Source of the DNA: UKL13-2 sp043744255
GTDB lineage: Bacteria > Pseudomonadota > Gammaproteobacteria > Burkholderiales > Usitatibacteraceae
Reading direction: 5' to 3'
DNA: 64,000 nucleotides
NCBI GenBank assembly: GCA_043744255.1
Contig: JAYTVA010000117.1
Span: forward strand, 62,001-126,000
Part shown: in pieces, positions 42,779 through 51,273 of the stretch
Layout of the letters: each line of letters begins with the position of its first letter
Numbering within the stretch: position 1 is the first letter of the stretch
Made by a program: the position numbers and the translations under genes
The notes under the pieces: generated by a model
Told to the model about the DNA's origin: nothing
Databases searched by the model: none
The model's input: only the letters and a program-made list of their open reading frames with translations

Positions 42779-45276
42779 CTTTTCCGCTCACCCGTCGCGA
42801 ATTCATTCGCAACAGCGCTGGCGCTGTGGCGGCGTCCGCTGCGGGCATTAGCTTGCCACTCAGTGCTGCCAACATCACCACCGAAGCATCGGCCACCGAT
42901 CTGAAATGGAGCAAGGCGGCGTGCCGTTTTTGCGGCACTGGCTGCGGCGTGACGGTCGCGGTGAAGAACAATCGGGTGGTGGCCACGCATGGTGACCCAT
43001 TGTCCGAGGTCAATCGCGGGCTGAACTGTGTGAAAGGCTATTTCCTTTCCAAGATCATGTATGGTGCCGATCGCTTGACTCAACCACTGCTGCGCATGAC
43101 GAACGGAAAATTTGACAAGAACGGCAGCTTTACGCCGATCACCTGGGATCACGCGTTCGACATCATGGCGGAAAAGTTCAAGGGCGCACTGAAGGCGAAA
43201 GGTCCCACCTCCGTCGGCATGTTCGGCTCAGGACAATGGACGATTTGGGAAGGTTACGCGGCCAACAAATTGTTCAAGGCGGGCTTTCGCTCCAACAATA
43301 TCGACCCGAATGCGCGGCACTGCATGGCCTCTGCCGTTGGCGGCTTCATGCGCACGTTCGGCATGGACGAGCCGATGGGCTGCTACGACGACATCGAGGC
43401 CGCTGACGCATTCGTGCTGTGGGGCTCAAATATGGCGGAGATGCATCCCATCTTGTGGACGCGGGTAACGGATCGGCGACTGTCGAATCCGCAGGTGAAG
43501 GTGGCGGTGATGTCGGTGTTCGAGCATCGCAGTTTCGACCTCGCCGATCTGCCGATTATTTTCAAGCCACAAACTGATCTGGCGATTCTGAACTACATCG
43601 CCCACTACATCATCTCGAACAATAAAGTGCACAAGGACTTTGTCAGCAAACACTGCAACTTCAAACGCGGTACGGTGGACATCGGCTACGGCTTGCGCCC
43701 CGCGCACCCGCTCGAAGCAAAGGCAAAAAACGCGAACAATGCCAACGACATGACGCCGATGACGTTTGAGGAGTTTCGCGACTTTGTGAAGACCTATACG
43801 GCCGAGTACGTATCGAAGCTCTCTGGCGTTTCCGTGGAAAAACTGAAGGCGCTTGCCGAGTTGTATGCCGACCCGAAAATCAAAGTCGTTTCTTTCTGGA
43901 CGATGGGCTTTAACCAGCATACACGCGGGGTTTGGGCCAATAACCTGTGCTACAACATTCATTTGCTGGTCGGCAAAATATCAACGCCGGGCAACTCGCC
44001 GTTCTCGCTCACCGGCCAGCCGTCCGCCTGCGGCACCGCGCGCGAGGTCGGTACGTTTTCACATCGCCTACCGGCTGATATGGTGGTGAACAATCCGAAA
44101 CATCGCGCCCGCGCGGAAGAAATCTGGAAGCTGCCGAGCGGCACCATCGTCGATAAACCCGGCTACCACGCCGTGCTGCAAAACCGTATGCTCAAAGACG
44201 GCAAGCTCAACGCCTACTGGGTGCAGGTCAACAACAACATGCAGGCCGCCGCCAACATGATGGGCGAAGGCTTGCCGGGCTACCGCAACCCCGACAATTT
44301 CATCGTCGTCTCGGATGCCTATCCGACCGTGACCACGCAGGCTGCCGATCTGGTTTTGCCGACTGCCATGTGGGTGGAAAAAGAAGGTGCCTATGGCAAC
44401 GCAGAACGACGCACACAGTTCTGGCATCAACTGGTGAGTGCACCGGGCGAAGCGCGTTCGGACTTGTGGCAATTGATGGAATTCTCAAAACGGTTCAAGG
44501 TAGAAGAAGTGTGGCCGGAAGAATTGATCGCGAAAAAGCCGGAGTTGCGCGGCAAAACGCTCTACCAGATTCTGTTCACTAACGGAACGGTGAATAAATT
44601 TCCTACGTCGCAAATCGAGGCAGGCTTCGATAACGACGAGTCGAAGGCGTTCGGGTTCTATGTGCAGAAGGGCTTGTTCGAGGAGTACGCCGAATTTGGT
44701 CGCGGCCACGGACATGATCTCGCCGCGTTCGACGACTATCACTTGGTACGCGGACTACGTTGGCCGGTGGTCAAGGGTCAGGAAACAAAATGGCGCTACA
44801 AGGAGGGAACTGATCCCTACGCGAAAGTAGGCAGCGGCTACGATTTTTATGGCAACGCCGATCATCGCGCCAACATCATCGCCCTGCCCTATGAACCGGC
44901 ACCGGAAGAGCCGGACAAAGACTATCCGTTTTGGTTATCAACCGGTCGCGTACTGGAGCACTGGCATTCCGGCTCGATGACTGGGCGCGTGCCGGAACTC
45001 TATCGCGCGTTTCCGAATGCCGTGATCTTCATGCACCCCGACGACGCCAACAAACTGAAGGTGCGACGGGGTAGCGAAGTGCGGGTGATCTCGCGGCGCG
45101 GCGAGATGCGCACCCGTGTAGAGACACGTGGACGCAATCGTCCGCCGCCGGGCCTAGTGTTTGTGCCGTGGTTTGATGCGTCGCAACTCATCAACAAGGT
45201 GACGCTGGATGCGACCGACCCGATCTCGAAACAGACAGACTTCAAGAAATGCGCCGTCAAGATCGTCGCCGTGTGA
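42769..45276 (+). CDS. napA: Periplasmic nitrate reductase catalytic subunit NapA
   Basis: 835 residues. Tat signal TRREFIRNSAGAVAASAAG; 4Fe-4S motif CRFCGTGCGV with the fourth Cys in LNCVKGY; molybdenum-ligating Cys in ARHCMASAV near 186. The remainder follows the bis-MGD oxidoreductase pattern with the C-terminal domain FWLSTGRVLEHWHSG. It reduces nitrate to nitrite in the periplasm with electrons from NapBC. Confidence 0.98.
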   Translation: MSVTFPLTRREFIRNSAGAVAASAAGISLPLSAANITTEASATDLKWSKAACRFCGTGCGVTVAVKNNRVVATHGDPLSEVNRGLNCVKGYFLSKIMYGADRLTQPLLRMTNGKFDKNGSFTPITWDHAFDIMAEKFKGALKAKGPTSVGMFGSGQWTIWEGYAANKLFKAGFRSNNIDPNARHCMASAVGGFMRTFGMDEPMGCYDDIEAADAFVLWGSNMAEMHPILWTRVTDRRLSNPQVKVAVMSVFEHRSFDLADLPIIFKPQTDLAILNYIAHYIISNNKVHKDFVSKHCNFKRGTVDIGYGLRPAHPLEAKAKNANNANDMTPMTFEEFRDFVKTYTAEYVSKLSGVSVEKLKALAELYADPKIKVVSFWTMGFNQHTRGVWANNLCYNIHLLVGKISTPGNSPFSLTGQPSACGTAREVGTFSHRLPADMVVNNPKHRARAEEIWKLPSGTIVDKPGYHAVLQNRMLKDGKLNAYWVQVNNNMQAAANMMGEGLPGYRNPDNFIVVSDAYPTVTTQAADLVLPTAMWVEKEGAYGNAERRTQFWHQLVSAPGEARSDLWQLMEFSKRFKVEEVWPEELIAKKPELRGKTLYQILFTNGTVNKFPTSQIEAGFDNDESKAFGFYVQKGLFEEYAEFGRGHGHDLAAFDDYHLVRGLRWPVVKGQETKWRYKEGTDPYAKVGSGYDFYGNADHRANIIALPYEPAPEEPDKDYPFWLSTGRVLEHWHSGSMTGRVPELYRAFPNAVIFMHPDDANKLKVRRGSEVRVISRRGEMRTRVETRGRNRPPPGLVFVPWFDASQLINKVTLDATDPISKQTDFKKCAVKIVAV

Positions 45277-45283
45277 GGGGCTC

Positions 45284-45757
45284 ATGATGAAAACTCTTTA
45301 CCTGTTTATCTTTACGCTCGTCACCTGCCACACACTCGCGCAACCGATTGACCGGGGCGCGAATGGCCTGCGCGGCATCGCCCCGCTGGACAAAGAAGTG
45401 GCCACGCCGGTGATGCCGAAAGTGGTGAATGACGACATTCGTCGTGGTCGTGCTTTCGCAATGCAGCCACCGGTGATTCCACACCAGATCGACAACTATC
45501 AGCTCGATAAAAATTTCAATAAGTGCATGACCTGCCACGGGCGCGAACGCGTTGCCGACTCGCAGGCTCCGATGGTCAGCGTGACGCACTTCATGGACCG
45601 CGACAATAACTTCCGCTCGGAAATCTCGCCGCGTCGGTATTTCTGCACCCAGTGTCATGTGTCGCAAATGGAGGTCAAGGCACCCATCGACAACACGTTC
45701 ATCGACGCAGAGAAAGCACGGGTCAAGCTGGTGACGCCCGCAGGAAAAAACAAATGA
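45284..45757 (+). CDS. napB: Diheme cytochrome NapB
   Basis: 157 residues from the ATG pair after GAGG. Signal peptide, then PPVIPHQIDNYQLDKNFNKC region with CMTCHG and CTQCHV, the two haems of NapB. It shuttles electrons from NapC to NapA. It overlaps napC by four bases. Confidence 0.96.
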   Translation: MMKTLYLFIFTLVTCHTLAQPIDRGANGLRGIAPLDKEVATPVMPKVVNDDIRRGRAFAMQPPVIPHQIDNYQLDKNFNKCMTCHGRERVADSQAPMVSVTHFMDRDNNFRSEISPRRYFCTQCHVSQMEVKAPIDNTFIDAEKARVKLVTPAGKNK

Positions 45758-46404
45758 CGCGCATCGAAAAATATCGCGCGCAGCTACAGCGCTACTGGCA
45801 AACGCTGTCGTCGCCGAGCAAGTTCTACAGTCTGGGCGCGCTCACCATCGGCGGCTTCATCGGCGGCGTGATTTTTTGGGGTGGCTTTAACACCGCGCTG
45901 GAAGCCACCAACACCGAAAAATTTTGCACCAGTTGCCACGAGATGCGCGACAACGTGTTCGTCGAATTGCAGCCGACCATCCACTACACCAACCGCTCGG
46001 GCGTGCGCGCTACCTGCCCGGATTGCCACGTGCCGCACAACTGGACTAGCAAAATTGCCCGCAAGATGCAGGCCTCAAAAGAGGTGTGGGGCACGATCTT
46101 CGGCACCATCAACACGCGCGAAAAGTTTTTGGACAAGCGGCTGGAGCTCGCGCAGCACGAGTGGGCCAGACTCAAGGCCAACAACTCACTGGAGTGCCGC
46201 AATTGTCACAACCTAAGCTCGATGGATTTCACGCGGCAGAGCAAGCGCGCGATGGAGATGCATTCCACCACGTTGGCCAGCGGCGAGAAGACTTGCATTG
46301 ATTGCCACAAGGGCATTGCGCATCGCCTGCCGGATACGCAGCGCGCCCAGAGCGCTGACGCAAACGCACCAGTAGCTGCGAATACGTCGGCTCAATCGCG
46401 CTAG
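45754..46404 (+). CDS. napC: Tetraheme quinol dehydrogenase NapC
   Basis: 216 residues: one N-terminal helix (SLGALTIGGFIGGVIFWGGF) and four haem motifs CTSCH, CPDCH, CRNCH and CIDCH. NapC oxidises quinol and reduces NapB. NapF, NapG and NapH are absent, so this is the minimal napEDABC layout. Confidence 0.96.
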   Translation: MTRIEKYRAQLQRYWQTLSSPSKFYSLGALTIGGFIGGVIFWGGFNTALEATNTEKFCTSCHEMRDNVFVELQPTIHYTNRSGVRATCPDCHVPHNWTSKIARKMQASKEVWGTIFGTINTREKFLDKRLELAQHEWARLKANNSLECRNCHNLSSMDFTRQSKRAMEMHSTTLASGEKTCIDCHKGIAHRLPDTQRAQSADANAPVAANTSAQSR

Positions 46405-46407
46405 TCC

Positions 46408-46421
46408 TTGCGCTTTATCAA
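46408..46421 (+). promoter_or_regulatory. FNR/DNR-type box 16
   Basis: TTGCGCTTTATCAA, beginning 4 bases after napC ends and 77 bases above the USP gene. CAATGT (46443-46448) lies at -10 distance; TATTAA is a little further down. Confidence 0.78.
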
Positions 46422-46497
46422 ATTGCCCCGGCGTTGAGGGCGCAATGTATTAATCGCAACCGTCATATTCATATAACCCAAACAATGGAGGTATCAC

Positions 46498-46935
46498 GTG
46501 TTCAAACATATTCTGATTCCAACTGATGGCTCGCCACTTTCCGACAAAGCGACTGAGATGGGTGTGGCAATGGCAAAAGCACACGGTGCAGGCGTCACGC
46601 TATTGACAGTATCGACGCCGTACCATTTGCTGAGCACTGAAGCGATGTCGCTCTCGGATACCAAAGAGACCTATGCGATCGACGCCGAAAAACGGGCGGA
46701 CACAAGATTGAAGCTCGGTCTGGACCGCGCCAAGGCGATCGGCATTTCCGCGCGAGGGCAACATGTGTTTGCCGACTATCCGTTCGCCGCCATCATTGAC
46801 GCCGCTAGCAAGCATGGCTGTGATCTGATTGTGATGGCGTCGCACGGCCGTAGCGGCATGACAGGGTTGCTGCTCGGCAGCGAGACCAACAAAGTGCTGA
46901 TTAATTCAAAAATACCGGTATTGGTTTGTCGCTGA
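46498..46935 (+). CDS. Universal stress protein
   Basis: 145 residues with a GTG start placed after GGAGG. FKHILIPTDGSPLSDKA at the start and GRSGMTGLLLGSET near the end are the Usp nucleotide-binding elements. It is the closest relative in the window of the USP at 16310. It lies between nap and rquA with its own box 16. Confidence 0.93.
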   Translation: MFKHILIPTDGSPLSDKATEMGVAMAKAHGAGVTLLTVSTPYHLLSTEAMSLSDTKETYAIDAEKRADTRLKLGLDRAKAIGISARGQHVFADYPFAAIIDAASKHGCDLIVMASHGRSGMTGLLLGSETNKVLINSKIPVLVCR

Positions 46936-46936
46936 T

Positions 46937-46961
46937 CTAGCCTGAAACTGCGCGAGGCTAG
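46937..46961 (+). terminator. Possible hairpin after the USP gene
   Basis: CTAGCCT-N11-AGGCTAG directly after the stop codon can fold into a 7-bp stem. There is no T-run after it, so it may not stop transcription on its own. Confidence 0.35.
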
Positions 46962-47034
46962 GAAAACAATCGCTGGTCTCCGTGCAGCTTGTGCAATTCT
47001 CTTGCCGTGTGCACTCGCGTAAAAAAGGGTCTTC

Positions 47035-47832
47035 ATGAATACGTGGATCATGAATGGCGGATTGGTTCTGGTGTCCGTGTTGGCGGCAACCGGATTTTTC
47101 TTCTTTGTGGTGACACGAGGCGCGTTGCTGATGCGCGCGCTGTCACCGGCGTCGGTCAACGAACAGTCGCATGTGTATCCGATTTATTCGAATATGGGGC
47201 TGATCAAGCTGGTCGATTTCCAGCCCATCATCTCGGCGATATTGTTGTTCCAATACAGCCGGCTGGTGTCAAAGATCGTTGCCGGATTGAAGCAGACAGA
47301 TTTGAAAAACAAAAAGGTACTCATTACCTCGTGTGCATTTGGCAATGTTATTCCGCGCGTGGTCGAGGCCGCGATGCAGTCCGGTGCGGAGCGCGTGCTG
47401 GTGGCGGATATTATTCAAAATGAATTGACGCACGCAAGAAGCAAGCTGCCGCAATATGGCGACAAGGTTGAGTACATCAGAGACAACGCCACGTCGATGC
47501 AGCAACAAGAAGGTCTTGCTGAGGCCAACGTTGTGTTTTTTTTATTGCATGAATTGCCGCACGAATTGAAGGCGCGGGCGCTGAGCGAGGCCGGACGCAT
47601 GCTGGCACCTGGCGGCAAGCTCTATCTTGCCGAATTCCATCGGCCTGACCCGTGGGTGCTGCGCGCGTTGAGCTGGACCTACTTCACCGTGTTCGAGCCG
47701 CTTGGATTGGCGCTGTGGGATACCCACGACCCACTCAACTGCCTACAGCAAATGGGCGGCTGGTCATGCGAACGCACCACCTATTTCTTCGGCAACTTCC
47801 AAGTCATTGTCGCGACCAAACAAGCGTCGTAG
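47035..47832 (+). CDS. rquA: RquA-like rhodoquinone biosynthesis enzyme
   Basis: 265 residues. One N-terminal membrane helix (about 8-28), then a class I methyltransferase-like fold whose motif I is VLITSCAFGNVIPRVVEAA instead of the usual GxGxG, followed by VADIIQNELTHARSKLP, VVFFLLHELPHELK, GGKLYLAEFHRPDPWVLR and FEPLGLALWDTHDP. These features match RquA, which converts ubiquinone to rhodoquinone by SAM-dependent amination of the quinone ring. The convergent neighbour is a complete fumarate reductase, which uses low-potential quinols. A ubiquinone/menaquinone methyltransferase is the main alternative but would have GxGxG. Confidence 0.78.
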   Translation: MNTWIMNGGLVLVSVLAATGFFFFVVTRGALLMRALSPASVNEQSHVYPIYSNMGLIKLVDFQPIISAILLFQYSRLVSKIVAGLKQTDLKNKKVLITSCAFGNVIPRVVEAAMQSGAERVLVADIIQNELTHARSKLPQYGDKVEYIRDNATSMQQQEGLAEANVVFFLLHELPHELKARALSEAGRMLAPGGKLYLAEFHRPDPWVLRALSWTYFTVFEPLGLALWDTHDPLNCLQQMGGWSCERTTYFFGNFQVIVATKQAS

Positions 47833-47877
47833 TTACTATTGGTGAGGTAGCTCGGTATTCGCAGCGCGTAACTGTCT

Positions 47878-48237
47878 TCAGGCAAAACCAATCTGCAACA
47901 GCGCGCCAGCCGCAACCACGGTTCCCGCCATCGCGATGCCGTAACAGACCAGCTTCGCGCCGGTGCCCGCGTGCACCCCAAGGTCATGCAGCGTATGAAA
48001 AATGCGATGCGCGCTGTGCCAAAGGAACAGCGCGATGATCGCGAACAAAAATCCTTTGCCAAGCCAATGTTGTGCCAGCGCGTGAACACGGTCGTAATCT
48101 GGGAGCGCGTGCGGCAGCATCCAGCCCATCGGCGCGGCGATGCCGGTGATGAACACCAGCATCGCGCCAACCAATGCGGCGAGCATGCCCCCGGCACCAA
48201 ACAACAACCAGAAAATGGGCGCATTGGAACGGTTCAT
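47878..48237 (-). CDS. frdD: Fumarate reductase membrane subunit FrdD
   Basis: 119 residues, the same length as E. coli FrdD, with three membrane helices. FWLLFGAGGMLAALVGAMLV and HALAQHWLGKGFLF with WHSAHRIFHTLHDLG match FrdD. It anchors FrdAB and helps quinol binding. The start ATG overlaps frdC by four bases; the last gene of the operon converges with rquA. Confidence 0.93.
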   Translation of the reverse strand: MNRSNAPIFWLLFGAGGMLAALVGAMLVFITGIAAPMGWMLPHALPDYDRVHALAQHWLGKGFLFAIIALFLWHSAHRIFHTLHDLGVHAGTGAKLVCYGIAMAGTVVAAGALLQIGFA

Positions 48238-48632
48238 GGCGCGAGCCGCCAAGCGACCACAAACAGCAGCGCGCTTGCCGCACAGGCAGCAGCAAGACCA
48301 GTACGAACGATGGTCGGTGCCGTGACGCGTTGCGCGCCCACGCGGATCGGCGGCAGCGTACGCGGCATGATGTTGAACCAGGTCCACGCGTGATAGATGA
48401 ACGCCATCAGCAGGACGACGTGGATAGCAATCGCGAGCGGGCTCATCAGCCATGTCACCCATTGCTCCCAAGCCGCCCGGCCAGCGGCCAGTTTGACCAG
48501 GCTGACCAAAAGAATGATGGCGTACGCGGCGACAAACAGCGCGGTGCCTTCGTGGATCATGTACTCAACAAAATAGGGATTTCGGCGCCACCATCCCGCC
48601 ATCGGCCGAACGTAGGGTCGGCGCGCGCTCAT
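48234..48632 (-). CDS. frdC: Fumarate reductase membrane subunit FrdC
   Basis: 132 residues with three helices; RPYVRPMAGWWRRNPYFVEY and the helix-end HAWTWFNIMPRTLP are highly characteristic of FrdC. It binds quinol with FrdD; no haem-binding His pair of the succinate dehydrogenase type is evident. Four-base overlaps with frdB and frdD. Confidence 0.94.
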   Translation of the reverse strand: MSARRPYVRPMAGWWRRNPYFVEYMIHEGTALFVAAYAIILLVSLVKLAAGRAAWEQWVTWLMSPLAIAIHVVLLMAFIYHAWTWFNIMPRTLPPIRVGAQRVTAPTIVRTGLAAACAASALLFVVAWRLAP

Positions 48633-49396
48633 TTGGACACCGCCTTCGAGCCACCTTTTGGTGCAACAAAGCGCAGGAAATAATCCATCGCGCTGTCGGT
48701 CTTGTTGATATTGACCGCGTTGGCTGGATCGACTTTTTTCGGACAGACTTCGGAGCAATAGCCGACCGCCGTGCAGTTGAACACGCCCGCTTCAGCATGC
48801 ACCAGCGGCATGCGCTGATCCCGGCCCGCATCGCGCGAATCGAGGTTGTAGCGATGCACTAGCGCCATCGCGCCGGGTCCGATAAATTTTGAATTGAGGC
48901 CGTATTGCGGGCAGGCGGCGTAGCACAGCAGGCAGTTGATGCAGGAACTGAATTGTTCGAAGGCATCGAGTTGTGCGGGCGTTTGCAGGTGTTCACCATC
49001 GCTGAGGGCGCGGGGTTGATCGGCGATGATGTAGGGCTTGATGCTTTCCAGTTTGCGGATGAAATCGTCCATCACAATCACTAGGTCGCGCTCGATCGGA
49101 AAATGCGCCAGTGCCTCAATGCGTATCGTGCCGGGAAAATATTCGCGGAGAAACGTTTTGCAGGCGAGCTTGGGGACGCCGTCGATCATCATCCCGCAGC
49201 TCCCGCAGATCGCCATCCGGCACGACCAGCGAAATGACAGTGTCCCATCCAGTTCGTCCTTGATGACCTGCAGGCCCTGCAAGACCGACATGTCATCGGT
49301 GAACGGCACCGCGTAGGTCTGGTGGTAGGGTTGTTCTTCTTCCTCCGGCAGATAGCGCAGGATTTCCAGCGAAATGATCCGGGATGTCGTATTCAT
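48629..49396 (-). CDS. frdB: Fumarate reductase iron-sulfur subunit FrdB
   Basis: 255 residues. Cluster motifs: 2Fe-2S in CRMAICGSCGMM with a distal Cys in LACKTF; 4Fe-4S in CINCLLCYAACPQ; 3Fe-4S in CTAVGYCSEVCPK with the earlier CP. The CINC-CYAACPQYGLN pattern is that of FrdB rather than SdhB. It carries electrons from FrdCD to FrdA. Confidence 0.96.
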   Translation of the reverse strand: MNTTSRIISLEILRYLPEEEEQPYHQTYAVPFTDDMSVLQGLQVIKDELDGTLSFRWSCRMAICGSCGMMIDGVPKLACKTFLREYFPGTIRIEALAHFPIERDLVIVMDDFIRKLESIKPYIIADQPRALSDGEHLQTPAQLDAFEQFSSCINCLLCYAACPQYGLNSKFIGPGAMALVHRYNLDSRDAGRDQRMPLVHAEAGVFNCTAVGYCSEVCPKKVDPANAVNINKTDSAMDYFLRFVAPKGGSKAVSK

Positions 49397-51192
49397 GCTG
49401 CCGCCTTCCGTTGCGCTGCCGCTTCGATTTTTTCCCCCGCCGCGCCGTACGCACGCACGGCCGGCGGCAAATGGGTAATGGTCACCGGCGACAAACTGAT
49501 CGCCGGAGACTGGCTGCCGGCATAGGTCGCGAGGGTGTGCTTGAGAAAATTGACGTCATCGCGTTCGGTGAATCCGTCCACACGTTGATGCGCGCCGCGC
49601 GATTCGCGGCGATTCAGTGCCGAGCAGGCCATCGCCTCGGCCACCTCCAGCTGGTACCCCAACTCAATGGCCAGTAGCCACTCGGTATTGAACACACGGG
49701 ACTTGTCGGTGACGGCGACGTTTTGGAATCGTTCGCGAAGCTGCACCAGTTTGTCGCACGTCGCTTGCATCTCATCGCCGCTACGATAAATCCCGCAACC
49801 GCGTTCCATTGATTCCGCCATTTCCCGGCGCAGGGTGGCAAGGTGCTCTGTGCCACTGGCGTTTTTTACGATGCGGGTAGCGCGCTGCGCGGCGCTATTG
49901 GCGAGATTGTGCAACGACGCCGACTCGCTCAGTGCCGTTGGGCGCGCCAAGCGTGCCCAGCGTGCGGCCTCCTCACCGGCCACCTTGCCGAATACACACA
50001 ACTCTGCCAGCGAATTAGAGCCCAGCCGGTTGGCACCGTGAATGCCGACGCTGGCACATTCACCCACCGCATATAGACCCGCGAGCGACGCCGCACACTT
50101 GCCACTAACCTCGATACCACCCATGGTGTAGTGCACCGCAGGCCGCACGGGAATGGGCGTCTTGGCGGGATCAACGCCGAGAAACTCTTCGGCCAATTCA
50201 TAAATCTGCGGCAGGCGCTCGCGCAGTTTTTTCTCGCCGAGATGGCGCAGATCGAGATGCACGGCCGCGCCCTGCGGCGTGTCAATCGTGCGACCCTTTT
50301 GTTGCTCGTGCCAAAACGCTTGGCTGAGCCGGTCGCGCGGACCCAGCTCCATTGCCTTGTTGCGCGGCGTCGGCTCGGCCGGTCCCAAACCGTAGTCCTG
50401 CAAATAACGATAGCCGTCCTTATTGAGCAAGAATCCGCCCTCGCCGCGACAGGCTTCCGTAAACAACAGGCCAGTGCCGGGCATGCAGGTGGGATGGTAT
50501 TGAACGAACTCCATGTCGCGCAGCGGCACCCCCTGGCGATAAGCGAGCGCCATGCCGTCGCCGGTAACGATGCCGCCATTGGTGTTCTCGCGGAACACGC
50601 GACCGGCACCGCCAGTGGCAATGATCACCGACCGCGCCTCAATCAGCGTGAATTCGCCGGACGCGATTTCAATGGCGACCACCCCGCGCACACTGCCATC
50701 TTCGGCCAGCAGTTCCACACAAAAATATTCGTCAAAGCGCTTGATCGACGGGTACTTGATCGAGGTCTGAAACAGCGTGTGCAACATATGAAAGCCGGTC
50801 TTGTCGGCGGCAAACCAAGTGCGCTCGATCTTCATGCCGCCAAAGGCACGCACATTGATGTGCCCATCGGGTTTACGGCTCCACGGACAGCCCCAGTGTT
50901 CGAGCTGCACCATCTCCTCGGTGCAGTGCGCAACGAAGTAATCGACGACATCCTGCTCGCACAACCAATCGCCGCCCGCAACCGTGTCGTGAAAATGGTG
51001 TTCAAGGCTATCTTCGGCCAGCACCACACCGGCCGAGCCACCCTCGGCCGCGACGGTGTGACTACGCATCGGATACACCTTCGAGATCAGCGCCACCGTC
51101 AACGTCGGATCGGCCTCGGCTACCGCGATGGCCGCGCGCAGTCCCGCCCCACCTGCGCCGATGATTGCTACGTCCGCTTTGAAGAATTCCAA
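49393..51192 (-). CDS. frdA: Fumarate reductase flavoprotein subunit FrdA
   Basis: 599 residues, close to E. coli FrdA. FAD site IIGAGGAGLRAAIAVAE, covalent flavin His in RSHTVAAEGGSAGV, HPTCMPGTGLLFTEACRGEGG, and active-site Arg in the HGANRLGSNSLAE region. It reduces fumarate to succinate at the cytoplasmic face. Stop and start overlap with frdB. No FNR-type box lies in the 81-base gap upstream, so it may be read through from the mtrB-like gene. Confidence 0.97.
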   Translation of the reverse strand: MEFFKADVAIIGAGGAGLRAAIAVAEADPTLTVALISKVYPMRSHTVAAEGGSAGVVLAEDSLEHHFHDTVAGGDWLCEQDVVDYFVAHCTEEMVQLEHWGCPWSRKPDGHINVRAFGGMKIERTWFAADKTGFHMLHTLFQTSIKYPSIKRFDEYFCVELLAEDGSVRGVVAIEIASGEFTLIEARSVIIATGGAGRVFRENTNGGIVTGDGMALAYRQGVPLRDMEFVQYHPTCMPGTGLLFTEACRGEGGFLLNKDGYRYLQDYGLGPAEPTPRNKAMELGPRDRLSQAFWHEQQKGRTIDTPQGAAVHLDLRHLGEKKLRERLPQIYELAEEFLGVDPAKTPIPVRPAVHYTMGGIEVSGKCAASLAGLYAVGECASVGIHGANRLGSNSLAELCVFGKVAGEEAARWARLARPTALSESASLHNLANSAAQRATRIVKNASGTEHLATLRREMAESMERGCGIYRSGDEMQATCDKLVQLRERFQNVAVTDKSRVFNTEWLLAIELGYQLEVAEAMACSALNRRESRGAHQRVDGFTERDDVNFLKHTLATYAGSQSPAISLSPVTITHLPPAVRAYGAAGEKIEAAAQRKAAA

Positions 51193-51273
51193 ATTAGCCT
51201 CTCAGTCCCGCACTGCTTATGCGCGCTGCGCGTGTAGGGGCGCGGGCGCGGTATGGTCACGCCGCGAGGGACA

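Noticed and set aside
47035..47832. Annotation as a ubiquinone/menaquinone methyltransferase
   Set aside because: The GxGxG SAM loop is absent and the C-terminal blocks fit RquA better; kept as the alternative call.
50131..51237. Plus-strand frame of 368 codons
   Set aside because: Antisense shadow of frdA in G+C-rich codons; no recognisable protein motif.
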